Source: Terebella lapidaria (taxonomy: Eukaryota > Annelida > Polychaeta > Terebellida > Terebellidae). From it: DNA of 64,000 nt. This document shows, in pieces, positions 32,823 to 44,820 of the stretch (its first letter is position 1; each line of letters opens with the position of its first letter). The DNA lies in contig OX424566.1 in the NCBI GenBank assembly GCA_949152475.1, forward strand, positions 26,326,423-26,390,422. Direction: 5' to 3'. A model generated the notes under the pieces. The model worked only from the letters and a program-made list of their open reading frames with translations. It had not been told where the DNA came from and did not search any database. The position numbers and the translations under genes are program-made.

Positions 32823-34150
32823 TCACTTCCTACACATGTCGCAGATGCGATTTCTAGGGATGCTGTTGGAGCAAGCCTCGTGGCAACATTTGAGGCACGA
32901 AGAACACTGAATCCAATCGTCGAATGGTGGTTGGATGTACTGCTCATTACAATAAATACCAAACACCTCTTCCTCTTCATTGAACTGGATCTGGATTCTG
33001 GATACTTTTGACTTTTTGGTGCTACTTCATTTTGCTTCGTTTGCTTCCTTTTTGTGGAACATTTCTGCTCCTTCTTGGGTATTTTTTGTCGCATACGTTC
33101 CTGTTTCTGTCTTTCATTTTCTTCCTTCTCCCTTTGTTTCACCTTCTTCATTTCCATCACTTCACTGGATGTGAGCAAGGAGTACTTTTGGGTTTTCGAT
33201 TTTTTGATGCGTACATTTCTCGAACAAGTGCGATATTGTAGAATATCACTGTCGACATCAGTACACAATGAAGTGATCCTCATATTTGATCCGCTTGAAG
33301 CAGGTAGTGCAAAAGCTAGATCCACAGCAGGTTGAACAAAACCTCCAACACGTGGCATGGCTGGTTGTGCATTTTCTTCAGTAGGCAGTGCTGGATCCAC
33401 GGCTCACGGCACTGAATACACAGCTTGTAGCACGGAATCCACAGCTGTCGGCATGGGATCAACAGCTGGCTGCACAGGATCTGCAGCTGACAGAACGAGA
33501 ACCCCAGCAGGTAGTGCTGGATCAACTGATGGTGGCAAAGTTTCCACAGCTGGCAGCACAAGATCCACATTAGGCAGTGTGGGTTCCCTGGCAGACAGTG
33601 CTGGATTTACAGCTTGCGGCGCTGGATGCAAATCGATTGCCATGAACCTTTCATCAGTGTCGTTCAATTTGTCTTTTATATGTCGCATCTGCCCGTAAGA
33701 TGGGCCAGTTAGGTGCAAGCCAAGTGCACCTCAGCAGACATTGATGGCTCGTTGACCACCAAGGCCACTTCGGATGGTAACTGGTCCTGCATGGTGGCCA
33801 TGTCTGTAATGAGGATCACATTGCTGGAATTTGACATGAACGCTGTTGCAGTTGACGTTGGACTGGTGTTGTCCTTGGACACTTGAAATGGTTGAGTCGC
33901 ACAGCATATCCGGCTGAACTGCCTCCCCTGGAAGAGCTGCAGGGTTGAATAGGAATATCCCACAAGCTCTGAACCCGGCCCTGATATTGGCTTCAATCAT
34001 GGCCTTACTCCATGCTTTGGCAAACAGTCCAGTGCAGTTTGATTTGAAAATTATAACCCCAGGATACTCAGCCATCAGAATATGAGCGATCTGGCTGTAG
34101 TGTGCATACAGTGGTCTGAACACTGCGATCACACGGTTACAGCCAATGTG
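32823..34150 (-). pseudogene. pogo/Tigger-type DDE transposase, C-terminal half, decayed
   Basis: Minus-strand reading from 34150 gives the end of a DDE transposase of the pogo/Tigger (Jerky-like) group: FRPLYAHYSQIAHILMAEYP, then GLFAKAWSKAMIEANIRAGF and GIFLFNPAAL, which align with the family's C-terminal 'plk-hW...F...aW..am...n...GFr..Gi.PfnP.ai' pattern. A Pro/Ala-rich repeat follows, then a basic coiled stretch (MKKVKQREKEENERQKQE), then a PHD-like zinc finger, CNEQY...WIQCSSC, ending IRNRICDMCRK-like just before a stop at 32823. Two in-frame stops (33731-33733 and 33404-33406) and a shift of frame between the basic stretch and the zinc finger disable it. The N-terminal helix-turn-helix and most of the DDE core are missing. 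Confidence 0.7.
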
Positions 34151-34424
34151 ACGTGTGGGCTGGGAGTTCTATTATTGTTATTTCATTCTATACTGCCAGT
34201 TCCAACGGTTCCACAATATTGTGGGAGTTGTTTCCGTAAACGGTGAGAATATGAGGCCTTTCACTTCTGATGGTAGGAAGAAAGTTCAACTCAAACCACA
34301 TTTTGGCTATTCCTTGCCACTCCCTTGATAACATTCCTCCTACCCAGGCAGCTCTCTTTCAACATGTTTAAAGATCCTTGCTCAATCGAGCTTCATCTGA
34401 AATCAGTCAGCCATCTGTCACCAG

Positions 34425-34653
34425 ATGGTCCCTGCCTTTCATCAGTGGGGGTGGGGACAGGGTGCAAAGAACCAGAGATGGCTCCCTCTGTGGGCCATGT
34501 TTCCTGACACCAGTAAGGCCTGTGCGTTACTACTGCACTGTGGTTGCACAAAAAGATGCAGGGGGCAACTGCAAGTATTTCAGGACAGGCCTTTTTTGTA
34601 CAATGCTGTGCAAGAGTAAATGTGGCTGTCCAAACAACGATGAAAACCAGTAA
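34425..34653 (+). pseudogene. Second Cys-rich (CXC-like) tail of an unnamed element
   Basis: The plus strand shows a Trp/Gly stretch HQWGWG, then SKACALLLHCGCTKRCRG and FRTGLFCTMLCKSKCGCPN, i.e. Cys pairs spaced as in the CXC-like tail at 11.2 kb (TKCGCKNPC, SQCKCQHDC). Broken. This tail architecture is common in uncharacterised transposon proteins of marine invertebrates; I cannot name the family. Confidence 0.45.
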
Positions 34654-34659
34654 GTTTGG

Positions 34660-35170
34660 AAAGATGAAAGGTGTTGCATTCTTTTTTCACTTGGTCTGAA
34701 ACTGTAGTTATGACAGTAGCATGATTTATGCAAAAACACAAAGTGTGTTTCATGTTGACTAAATGTCACGGCTGTATAGAAAAGTAGTGCACTCACTGTT
34801 TTTTTTTGTATGTATCAAGTGCTAGTTTGAAGTTCCTACAAAGATGGTGGATTTTAATCCTGCACCTGGTGGCCATCTTGATTTTTTTTAATATGGATTT
34901 TATTGACACCATTTCATTGCATGGCCTAGACACAGCAGCTGCACAAGGTCTGAAAACAGAAGTTATGCTTCTATCACAATTATACACGGCCAACCTTATA
35001 AGTTACAGCCAACATTGGAATTTCTAGTCATTTCGAAGTCTGTGACTGGTGACCATATTGCATTATCGATGAAGTACTGATCAAATCTGGAATTTGAGGA
35101 TGCCAATCGATTCCACGCCCAAGAAAACCATGGTCTAGAACCAAAAATCATGTCTCTATCACAAATATTA
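34660..35170. other. No gene seen
   Basis: Lies between the Cys-rich remnant and the right inverted repeat; contains GATGGTGGATTTTAATCC and GGTGGCCATCTTGATTT, phrases of the kind seen in the adjacent repeat. Confidence 0.4.
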
Positions 35171-35174
35171 GTGC

Positions 35175-35355
35175 AGTTATGGGGCGAAAATCATCTCCGG
35201 GTGGCGGCCATCTTTGATTTATCCAAAATGGCCGACACAGAGGGAGCCCAGCTTGGCTCCCTCAAAATATCAAAAGGTGATGGTCATATCTACCTCTGAT
35301 CCAAAAATGGTGCTTGTAGCCCAATTTGAACAATTATTTGACTAAGCCCCCTGAC
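35175..35355 (-). repeat. Right member of the inverted-repeat pair (partner 27021-27215)
   Basis: Reverse complement begins GTCAGGGGGCTTAGTC directly after a TA (35356-35357) and matches 27021-27215, including the GAGGGAGCC hairpin. Confidence 0.8.
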
Positions 35356-35357
35356 TA

Positions 35358-38300
35358 TGGGGTTTGTTTCGGATTTCAAAATTTTCACAGGTTGTTGGGC
35401 AGTTATATACTAATTCCATCAGGTGTACAGTAGAAACAACTACATTCACACACTGTCTGCCCCTGATGACGCCAGTGTGTTCTTGGATGAACTATTTGGT
35501 CGGGCTTCATTTCTATATTTTCATTTCTAGGTTTTAATAGATTGATACTTACATGGCAACTCAAATGGACTTTCGGGGATGGATAAAAAATAATGAAGTT
35601 GACATTTTTCCAGACCTGTAAGCAGTGTTGGCATCGTTCGGAGTTGTTGGATATAGAGGCAGGATGAAATTATATGCTCTTGGATATGTACGTGAACATG
35701 GATTGAATGTAGCCTATTATAAAGTCAGTGCGATGTTTCAACATACAGTGTAGGCCTATCTCATCCATCATATGTCACAACCCTGGCACGTTTTACGTTT
35801 CAGTTTACGACGGGGCGTTTTTTTCTTTTAGGGCACGTTTGTTTCAGAATGTTTTTTTTTCTTGCTGTTGCCTCACTTTCAGACGGAAGTAACAACGGAC
35901 TCAGTGGTATTTGGTGACTTTTGCATGAAAGCAGATATTTTTTGCCTTCAGCCAGCCTCAGGGATATTGGGTATTCCCCGAAAGCAATGAGCTAGAGACG
36001 CTTGACTGATCTAAAAAATAACTCAATAAATCTAAAAAATAATCAATATCCCGAAATTCTGTGATTATATCGAAAATTTGACGAATTCCCTTCCGCTAAT
36101 CATGTAATTTCGATGTGTGGAATGGTCGGGCACTTCACTCAAAGAAAATAAGTGGTATGTAGTACATACAATTATTGGTATAGTGTAGTTATCGATGTGA
36201 GCACGGTGGCCTTTGGGCACCGTATGGATAGTGCTTTACAATAAGTTTAAATTATGGTAGAAATTGCTGAAAGGCATTTTGCTCACACATTCTAATTATA
36301 TCGCCACTGGCAAGGCGGTGGTTCCGATATTAGCCGGATCTTCACCCGCCTGAGGATCTTCCTTGCTCATTGATGGGGGATTGTAAAAACATTACCATTT
36401 ATAAAGAGCTTGGTAATGTTGTTACTTCGGGAATAGCCATGAGCACAATTCTCAAATTAAAATAACGTATCGATGCTGATTGTGTGATGATTCTCAAAGC
36501 AATATACAATGTGAAAACTTTAGTGATGAATGTATCATCCTATTACCATTACGTAGAGGCTAGTGTAATATTGACACGATTGTTCTCTTCGACCTTGATT
36601 GAAAAATAATGGTCTGATTCACTCGCCCAGAAGCATATCGCGGAATAATACATGACAGAGCAGGTGCTCTCAGTCATCGAAATCACAGGCTGTGTTACAT
36701 AGTACACAACTTCACACATTTGACATATTCATTCGAACTGCTAATAAGCATTGATCATAACATTCTTGGGCTATAAGTTGATGTTTGTTCAAGCTGATAA
36801 TGTTGAGGTTCAAAACGTCCAGTGTAACAAGGTGTTATACAGTCGCTAATAGCACATACCAGTCAACTAGGAATCTAGAAGAAGTATAATTATTATTCTG
36901 ATTCTGTCCGTTTGACTTCCAAGTGAAGTATGCCAAGTTATAAACCGATGCCATTCAACATCGCAAAATTATTGTCAAAATCTGGTGTAAAAAATCAGTG
37001 TATAGTTGCAGTATATCCTTGACACATACATTCACACCGTAAGCAATCGATTCTCAAATACACTTCGCCCATCATTCCCTATTCTTCATAACCGATATCT
37101 AGGCGCCAGTAACAGATGCACAGAGACACCACCTGATAATTTTCCGTGTATCTACCAATTTTATGATATATCACGCCAATTTAACCTGGTCGTTAATAGC
37201 AACCTAACCACTCAATCCATTCCCATCACCCTTCATGGCGTCTCAACTTCCTTCTCAAAGTCTATACCAGGATCTGAGTGATGTCTGTCTCTTGTGAAGA
37301 CATTTGTTTCTCGTGTCAACATATATTATATATGCCCATTCGATGAACATTGTGAAGGGTTATTAGTCCCATCATGTGATCAGGAGCGCATGACGGTTTC
37401 TTTTGGTGATTGGAATATACTATAACTCTCACAATATACATATCAACGTACATAATATAAGAAATATATTGAAATGAACATGCGTCTGACTAAATTCAGT
37501 ACGGAATGCTTAATAGTAATGCAGTTGATTGTCCATAAGTGTGAGACTAATTTATTCAGCACATCCTGAAGCGTAAAATCACATGTGCCGATGGAAGCCG
37601 ACCAAGTGGTCTAGCATTGGTATTATACTGAGCTCTTTTAGATGCACTGGCTAAAAGAGCCAGATTCACAATGTAATTAGTTGGGATGGACTCTATCATA
37701 TCCACCTTGCCTGATGGTTCGGAAAATGGACGAAACCTTAGGATGGCAGGACCGTTCACAGTATAAACCTCGACAACACTGGGCATTCGAGCCATCTTAA
37801 TAAGATGCACGAACCAATTTGGCTTTTACGTCTTCGTCTCAACCACTCTCGACGCCTGGAATACGCTTTGAAACTATCAACATTATTGTTATTATTTTGC
37901 GATGAGCGTCTAAATCGACCTGACCGTTAACTTTATCTCCACTAGATAGCTGATCTGTCTACAATTCACGCCGGTATATCATTGAACCAAGCGTACAACA
38001 GGTAGAAGAAATACAGCAGTATATCGGACCGCTTGCACTGTGTGTAATCCATTGTAGCATTTTCGTAGGCATATAATAATGTACTTCATTGAATGTGCTT
38101 TATTAATGTTTGTATATTGTACTTTATCAAATGTTTGTTATGCTATGAACTCAGACAAATATATCTTTGTCTGAGTTGATATGATTGTTATGGTGGTGAT
38201 GTTTGATGTGTTGTCATACAACAATAAACCACAACTATGCTGCAGGTGAGGCATGTGAATATTTCTCAAATTTCTCAGTGTAGCTCTGTAAAATTGGTTC
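35358..38300. other. Intergenic, no gene recognised
   Basis: GTGAAGTATGCCAAGTTATA (36923-36942) repeats a phrase from 14.6 kb. Open frames at 37006-37281 and 37556-37810 have no motif I recognise. Confidence 0.45.
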
Positions 38301-38308
38301 TAGGTTAG

Positions 38309-38710
38309 GCCATGTTGTGTTTTTTCTTTCTTTCCCGTCAACTTTTTTTTCGTAAAGTACCCGCCAGCCAGGAAAAAAAAACAAACAGAAAAAAAAAACA
38401 CAGACGTTTATCATCACGATACCATCTTTCTTCACAAAGTAACTCATGCCAAAAATGTAAAATAAATGGCATTTGACCTTTTGCTTAGCTATTAAATACT
38501 TTATTGATAATAACATAGAGGGAAACAGCAAAATGGAATTCATTTACTATCCTTCACGAAGTTCTGTGTTTTGGGGGCTAGAAAAACATCATTTTTGAGG
38601 GGAAAAAAGACAAAAAGTGTTTTTGGTTTGTGTTTTTTTTCTCAAAATAATTGCTATTTTCACCCGCCCGCTGACGGGAAACAAAGGAAAAAAACAACAC
38701 GGCCTTACTG
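38309..38710. repeat. ~400-bp imperfect foldback
   Basis: TTAGGCCATGTTGTGTTTTT followed by TTTCCCGTCA (about 38306-38342) is matched in reverse complement by TGACGGGAAACAAAGG...AACACGGCCTTA (about 38672-38706). A/T homopolymers fill much of the interior. MITE-like; superfamily unknown. Confidence 0.5.
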
Positions 38711-39226
38711 TTCCTGTTGTCCAATAACCTATCGGTACTGCGGCGTGTCTGTCATCTGTCCTTCTGTCATACTTATTTTCATCTTCGAATTTACGATCAA
38801 ATCCTCCTAAAGTTTTGAACAAAAGTATTAAAACAGTAAATTACTCTCAATCTTTGCGACTATTTCCTCCCAAGATGATCTATCCACAAACAGTACCTCG
38901 CTTCGTGGATACATTGAACAATGGTTGGTTGCATCGTATATTTCTGGGATTCGTCGTTGGGCTAATGTAGGCCTACAAATGAAAATCAGCACTCACATTT
39001 GACCTCGAGAACCGTATGACACTCGCATACAGAGAGTGGCTATTCTTAGTGGCCGAATGTTATCCTCAGAACAGACATAATTGAGACAAACGTGACCATG
39101 TAACACTCAGTGTGGTGTTGAATGGGACCAAATGAGTGTTTTCTAGGCTCAAATACTCTCTGTAGGCTCGAATGATATACCCCTAACACTTTTCAACTAA
39201 TTACTCGTCCTCCGGCCGTACAAACT

Positions 39227-41708
39227 CTATCCGGGGAGCCCCGAATATAGTATGTATACATTTCTTTTACGTATCTCTATTTTGTAGACAACATCAGTGT
39301 ACGATTTATCGCAACACTGGTATCTGTACACATTCCGAGTGTAGTTTGTATCTGTGACTCGCCAAGTTGTGGGGTTGAATGTGGACAAGTCAATCTCCGG
39401 AAATATAGCCACATTCAGGTTCATGACGTCATACGTCCAACTCCCGAATTTCAAATAACACGAGAAAATATTCCCTGAGAACTCGTAGGGAACTGTGAGA
39501 TGTTGTGGTGAAATACCGGAAACAATTCCATCAAAATACACAGTGAATGGTATATTCCAGTCGATAGTGAAGTGCTGTTCCACGCTGAAAGAGAATATAT
39601 ATTAATTATTATTTCTATTAACCACATGGTTATACAATAACAACAGAAAAAATGTCGATCGAAACCACTGTAGGTCAATGAAGCGGGTTGTACTGTATTC
39701 ATAGCGTTTCGCGAAAGTGATTATCGGGACCTCTGCTGAGTTCTTATGACACTGGAGTTGATGATACTGTCTGGAACCCCATACAGAATAGAATTGCGGT
39801 AGTGAATAGTCTTTATATATATACGATCCACGTATTCCATATATGTATCCAGACAATCGGTGACGTGGCGTGTATCGCTGACTGTCCAAGTGGAATTAAG
39901 ATCACCAATGATGAAGCAGTCACGTGTGTCATTCTAGATATCTTGTACACGAATCGAAAAACCATGCCACACTTCGTTTATTTGAATCAATTTTGCAGTC
40001 TCCGTCTCCGAATTGATGGCGGTTTTCAACTGCACTTTATTCCAAGTAAAGATAACATCATTTTCATAACTTCATGTTTTCTTGTTATACAGCATCTTGT
40101 AATGCGTTTGCTAATTGAATATTTCACAATTAGCCACATAGCTTTGGAATGTTAGTGCAGTGAAACTGCTCAACGTTTGTGGTGTTCACGTCAATATATT
40201 ATCGTTATGAACATAAATACACAGTGCATCACAGTGCATTTACTGCATAAGTTATTCCAATATTATATTATTCAAAAGTTGGAAATGATTCATCAAGTTG
40301 GCAATGGTTCATCACCTGTTGTATAGTCTTATGTCGGGGGTCCAAATATTGGCAGCAAACAGTCGAACAGAGTCCACTCCATACTCCTCAATGTCCCATG
40401 TTAAGGCAGGGTCGTTCCACTCCTGTAATTACAGGCTATTCATCTTTGTAATGATGATTCATCTTTGTAATGATGAGATTCCTTATTCAAGGAAAATACT
40501 CTTTTCGTTTCGGGACTTTAATTCTATGATTGCACCTCTACCTAATCTTGAGTATAACTAACGTCTGCATTTTATTTACCAGTATCAGCCACACTTGAAG
40601 AGTGACGAAACCGTCTTGGTGGAGAGAATCGGTAATACCAACAACATCTTGTAGACTCAGTCCCAATTTCACATTTGTTGGCATCCAGTCTCTTCCGGAA
40701 GGACGAGCCAGTTTCTGGTATCCATCTAACAACTCGTTTATCAGTGCTGCTTCCCGTCTTTGTGAATTCGGAAGTACCTGTTTGAAAAGTGGTGGCGAAC
40801 AGTGAAATGTGATTGGTTCAAAGTTCCCAGATATGAGAGATGTGGTTGGGCCACATTAAGTTGGGCCACATTAAATAATGCTGGCTACCAATATTGCTTC
40901 CTTTCCGACTGATTTCTGTTGAATGATATTATATCAAAATATGTTAGTTATATACACAAGCACAAAGATTTCTGTCACTAAAACTTGGAAATATTCATAA
41001 CTCAGAATTTCTCTAACCTCTTTTTATGGCAAGTAATCTACATTACTAGACGGAAAAAATATTATGTTGTACATGCATTGCTTCTGTCTGGTACTTACAC
41101 ATGAACACACATATTTGCTTATCTACTATCATAAATATACAATAATAATAATAATAATAATAATTGTGATTTTTCATGTAACGTTTTCTATGTAAATCAC
41201 CTATCAGGTGCAGCCACTGGCGCAAGGTGACTAAGTCACACATACATTTGCAAACACTGCCAATCGGGTACTCATTTATACGACTGATTGAACCGAGACA
41301 CATTGTGATAAATACCTTGCCCAAGGGTGTTAGACAGTCAACACAACTGCGCCATGGCTCGAACAAGCTACCTGCTGGTCACGAGACAAGCGCCCAAACT
41401 GACTGCGCTACCTGCTCTCACAATTTTATAAGGGCACAGTTCTTGTTCCCATGCGCTAATGATGGGATCGAAAATCTGATCAAGGCCTAAACTGGCTCCA
41501 TATCTGGAACGTGACATTAGGTTTTACTCACCCAATGTGGGGCTGGAAGATCACTTCACTACATGGAGTGTGAAAACCATTCGCACCATAAACCTGATCG
41601 GTATCACTACAAAAATAAAATATCCCGCAACTATCAATAGAAACTTACCGGAGTTTGGATAGTGCTGTACACACTATACAGTGTCATTATCGCCATCGGA
41701 GCTTTCAT
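39227..41708 (-). CDS. Acetylcholine-binding-protein-like soluble pLGIC ligand-binding domain
   Basis: Four minus-strand exons: 41708-41649, 40777-40580, 40422-40316, 39584-39227. They join in phases 0, 0 and 2 through clean splice sites (donors CCG|GTAAGT, CTG|GTAAAT, CAG|GTGATG; acceptor TTCTCTTTCAG before exon 4), giving about 240 residues. The fold is the nicotinic receptor ligand-binding domain: TNVKLGLSLQDVVGITD and VWLIL-EWNDPALTW (exons 2-3), NIWTPDIRLYN (loop A), FGSWTYD (loop B) and YQCCDKSYTD (loop C, vicinal cysteines). A stop follows RKRNVYILYSGLPG with no membrane helix, and 240 residues matches secreted AChBPs (about 230). Such proteins bind acetylcholine as soluble pentamers. 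Odd: the first Cys-loop cysteine is absent and the loop is short. The exon 1 signal sequence is weakly hydrophobic, so exon 1 is the least certain. Confidence 0.8.
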
Positions 41709-42350
41709 ATCTGATGCATACGCATATAATACATTAATCTGTGCCTAATAGGCCTACTGTCGAAACAACTGGTGTTTGCAGATGAGAATTCGTTGTGCAA
41801 ATGGTAAAGCTAGGATGACTAAATTGAGTTCTCTAAATAATATCCTATTTGTTAGACGGGTCGCAATTTCCACCAGAACTCGATTATATCAATAATACCC
41901 AAGCGTATGTGTGCACATGTATTGCCACTTGCAATGGAAAAAAACACAAACAAAACACGACCCAATTTCACTAACAATACAATCATCGCTCAGCGTTCTG
42001 CGAACCGTAATTGACTATATGATATACTATGTTGGGTGAGGAGGCACAGCTAGACTGTGTGATAAAATACATTTCGAAACGCACCCACTTTAACAATATG
42101 ATCATCTGAGTTCGTACTTGTACAATGATGCCAGTGAATCTAATTTTCCTCACATTATAACATGGCGTTGCAACTGTGACGGCCTACTGCGTCCACTGCG
42201 AGAGAGACATGAAGGTTGAAGACATGGTTGAAGACATGGTTGAGGCGGTTTTCCATCAAATTGTATGCATATATTACTACAAAATATTTTTGTTGAAACA
42301 ACATCACAAATGTCGCATACATAGCCATATACCCTGATACATATGCACGT
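41709..42350. other. Upstream of the AChBP-like gene, no other gene seen
   Basis: Would contain its promoter. No clear TATA box was found within 100 bp upstream of the ATG at 41708. Confidence 0.4.
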
Positions 42351-42726
42351 GATAACTATTATACCTTCATGGACAGACCTACATCATAGTCGCGTTTTGG
42401 CTATACCTAATATGTTCTACTATTTTGAAGGGAAAATTTAAAAACGATCGTTGACAAATTTCAGTGCGCAGCATTTTCGTTACTACAATTCTCAATACCT
42501 GCTAACTCATGAGCACATTACATCCAGAAACTAAGCAAATATATCATTTTATTCAATCCTACTTGTTATGTGTCACCCGGAATAGTGGGAAACACATTTT
42601 GATCTCAGGATAATGAAAACGATGAAATATTATGCAATTACACGGGAATATTATGATATATCCAACAACTAGAGCTCTCTTAATGAGCGTAAAAATACAT
42701 ACATCATAAAAAATGCATGTCGAGTG

Positions 42727-42851
42727 GGCCCAAGTATCATATCCTGCGCCTTCCTCTATATTCAATAAGGATTAAAAAGGTGCGAGACGGATTAAATGGT
42801 ATGTTTTCAGTGGACGAGTAGCATTAAGGAGCAGCGTACGGTACTTGGGCC
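42727..42851 (+). mobile_element. hAT-type MITE, copy B (125 bp)
   Basis: Inverted ends GGCCCAAGTATCATATCC / GTACGGTACTTGGGCC; exact 8-bp target duplication GTCGAGTG at 42719-42726 and 42852-42859. Core GGTGCGAGACGGATTAAATG and GGACGAGTAGCATTAAGG. Confidence 0.9.
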
Positions 42852-43079
42852 GTCGAGTGTTGTATAATGACATGAGCAGAGTCGCTGGAGCGATCATACT
42901 GTGGCGATTTTGTAAAATACTATTCTTGTTTCGGTTCACATCGAACACTGTTTTCCATGACTCGTAAAGTGTTACAGCTCATATTATGTTTCAAGCATAT
43001 ACGATGTTTTCTATATCTAATATTACATACTCTGTGATGTTTTCCTGAAGCATTAATCCACTTAAACAGTGTAAAAGTA

Positions 43080-43620
43080 TGTTCGAAGCGTGATCCAAGT
43101 TTTTCGGTGTTTTCGGTATCGTACACAAGGTCAAGGTCACGGAAGCTATTTAAGCGATCGTCGAACGCTGTTTCGGCACTTGTTGTCAGAACTTTCGGTA
43201 GAGACAGATCGAACTAAACAAGTCGAGACTTTTGGTGAGTTGTATCTGTATTGGAATTGTTCCGAATATTCTTTCGGTGATCCACAGAGACTATCTACCG
43301 TGCAGTTGGGTGTAAACGGCTGCCGCTGGGCAAATATGTGCATGAAATATTGTGCTGACATCTCGGGTATATGCGGTGAACTTTCAGTATCCGGTTTCGG
43401 TTGTTCGGTAGTTACCGAGCCGGCTTTTGCCCTTTTATGGAAGAAGTACCGAAACATACGGTACAGCCATTCGGTACGCCTTCGGTATTGATTGTTGTCC
43501 GTTGTCAAGTATTTAGCGGGACCGCGGTCTGTCTGTAGCCGAATAACTCGGTACCGTGTTCGGTTCCTCTTTCGGTACAGTGTTCGGTTACGTACTCTAT
43601 CGGTACAGGGCATTCAGCAA
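43080..43620. repeat. TTCGGT-rich segment
   Basis: TTCGGT, TTCGGTA or the complement occurs more than fifteen times in about 540 bp (for example CTTTCGGTACAGTGTTCGGT near 43570). Long open frames occur on both strands (43090-43491 plus; 43146-43613 minus), but no domain is recognisable and the motif density explains the lack of stops. Confidence 0.6.
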
Positions 43621-44719
43621 TTATAGCCGAGCCATAACTTGTAGACCGAACGCATTGACTATATCATAATAATTAGGCCAAGTTATGATTGATATATATT
43701 TATCCAGAGTACTCGAGATGTTCAGCAGAGTAGTTTATAACATCATATATTAGTCAGCCCGTTTACAGCTGAGCTAATTGGATTATATGGTGTAGTGAGA
43801 TATTTCGGGGCTCAGTGCTCTCGGTGGAGCAGCGCCTGGTTTTATTTATTTAGTGATTTAGGGCTGGTGAGGACACCAGACCCTGGTTCCAGGTGGTCGT
43901 GCACGACAAGGGAAATTCCTGGTACAATCTTCGGTTACACTTAGTATTATTTCTGAGTCTCTGTGGAATCTACCGATACGAGTTTTCGAAATAATTCCAA
44001 GACATGCCCATTTGAGGTTGTACAAAACCATTATACATGTAATTTCATGTATGCTGACTGAACTGATCACTGAGATGGCGGTGATAGTAGAATATTAGTC
44101 TGTTATCTAATTTATTATACTGAGTTGTCCACCGGTGGTCACTGTCTATATTTATTTAACAGTTATTGACACTGTGTGAGTATCTGGGTGAATGTATGTC
44201 AGAAATGAGAAGCCTGCAGTTGTTCAATGTTTACCCTCTTTATTGATACTTTAAATAAATTGTTGTTGAACTTTAAAAAGTCTTGTGTTTGGTCTCTCAT
44301 ATGCTCCAGAGTGCTTTCTGAAGATACAGATATTAAACTGGGAGTTCTTAACTGAATAGATATCAAAAGAATCCTGAGCGAGAAATCGCTACAATACACA
44401 GCAAAGAGAATACTTAAGAACCACCTACTGTCTGCTGTCATCGGTGCTAACTCCGTCTGTCACATTCCCTCACAAAAGGGAATATGGTAGGGTCATTATT
44501 GCAACATCTCTGCGAGATTTGTGGGGTGCTCGAATCCGATGATACTTGGATTCTATTTGTGCATTTCTCATTTGGTGCAGAGGAGAACAGTGATTTTTTT
44601 CACACACAAAAAAATAGTGTTCCACACAACTACTTTTGGAATGCATACTATTGTAAGGTTTTAACAAAATAAATCAAGTAGGCATATATATGTACATGAT
44701 TCTATGAATACGTTATGTA

Positions 44720-44820
44720 CGTTATGGCCTGAAGTCTTTGTGGAGTTTGAATTAACAGCCATCAGCACTACAATGTTGAACCCCGTGGAAGGCATATTCC
44801 AGTTGAGGCCAAAGAGGGTT
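44720..44820 (+). pseudogene. Possible pLGIC ligand-binding-domain fragment 1
   Basis: Plus-strand EVFVEFELTAISTTMLNPVE followed by GIFQL resembles the beta1-beta2 strand of nicotinic-receptor-like proteins (pattern V.l.L..I...de....f). Very short; similarity by eye only. Confidence 0.2.

Noticed and set aside
41545-41618. Possible extra exon in intron 1 of the AChBP-like gene (TTTTGTAG acceptor, GG|GTGAGT donor)
   Set aside because: Its open frame starts in a phase that does not fit exon 1, and exon 1 to exon 2 already join in phase 0.
43090-43613. 133- and 155-codon open frames on opposite strands
   Set aside because: Overlapping frames in a motif-dense segment, no domain, no splice or start context; treated as a repeat by-product.
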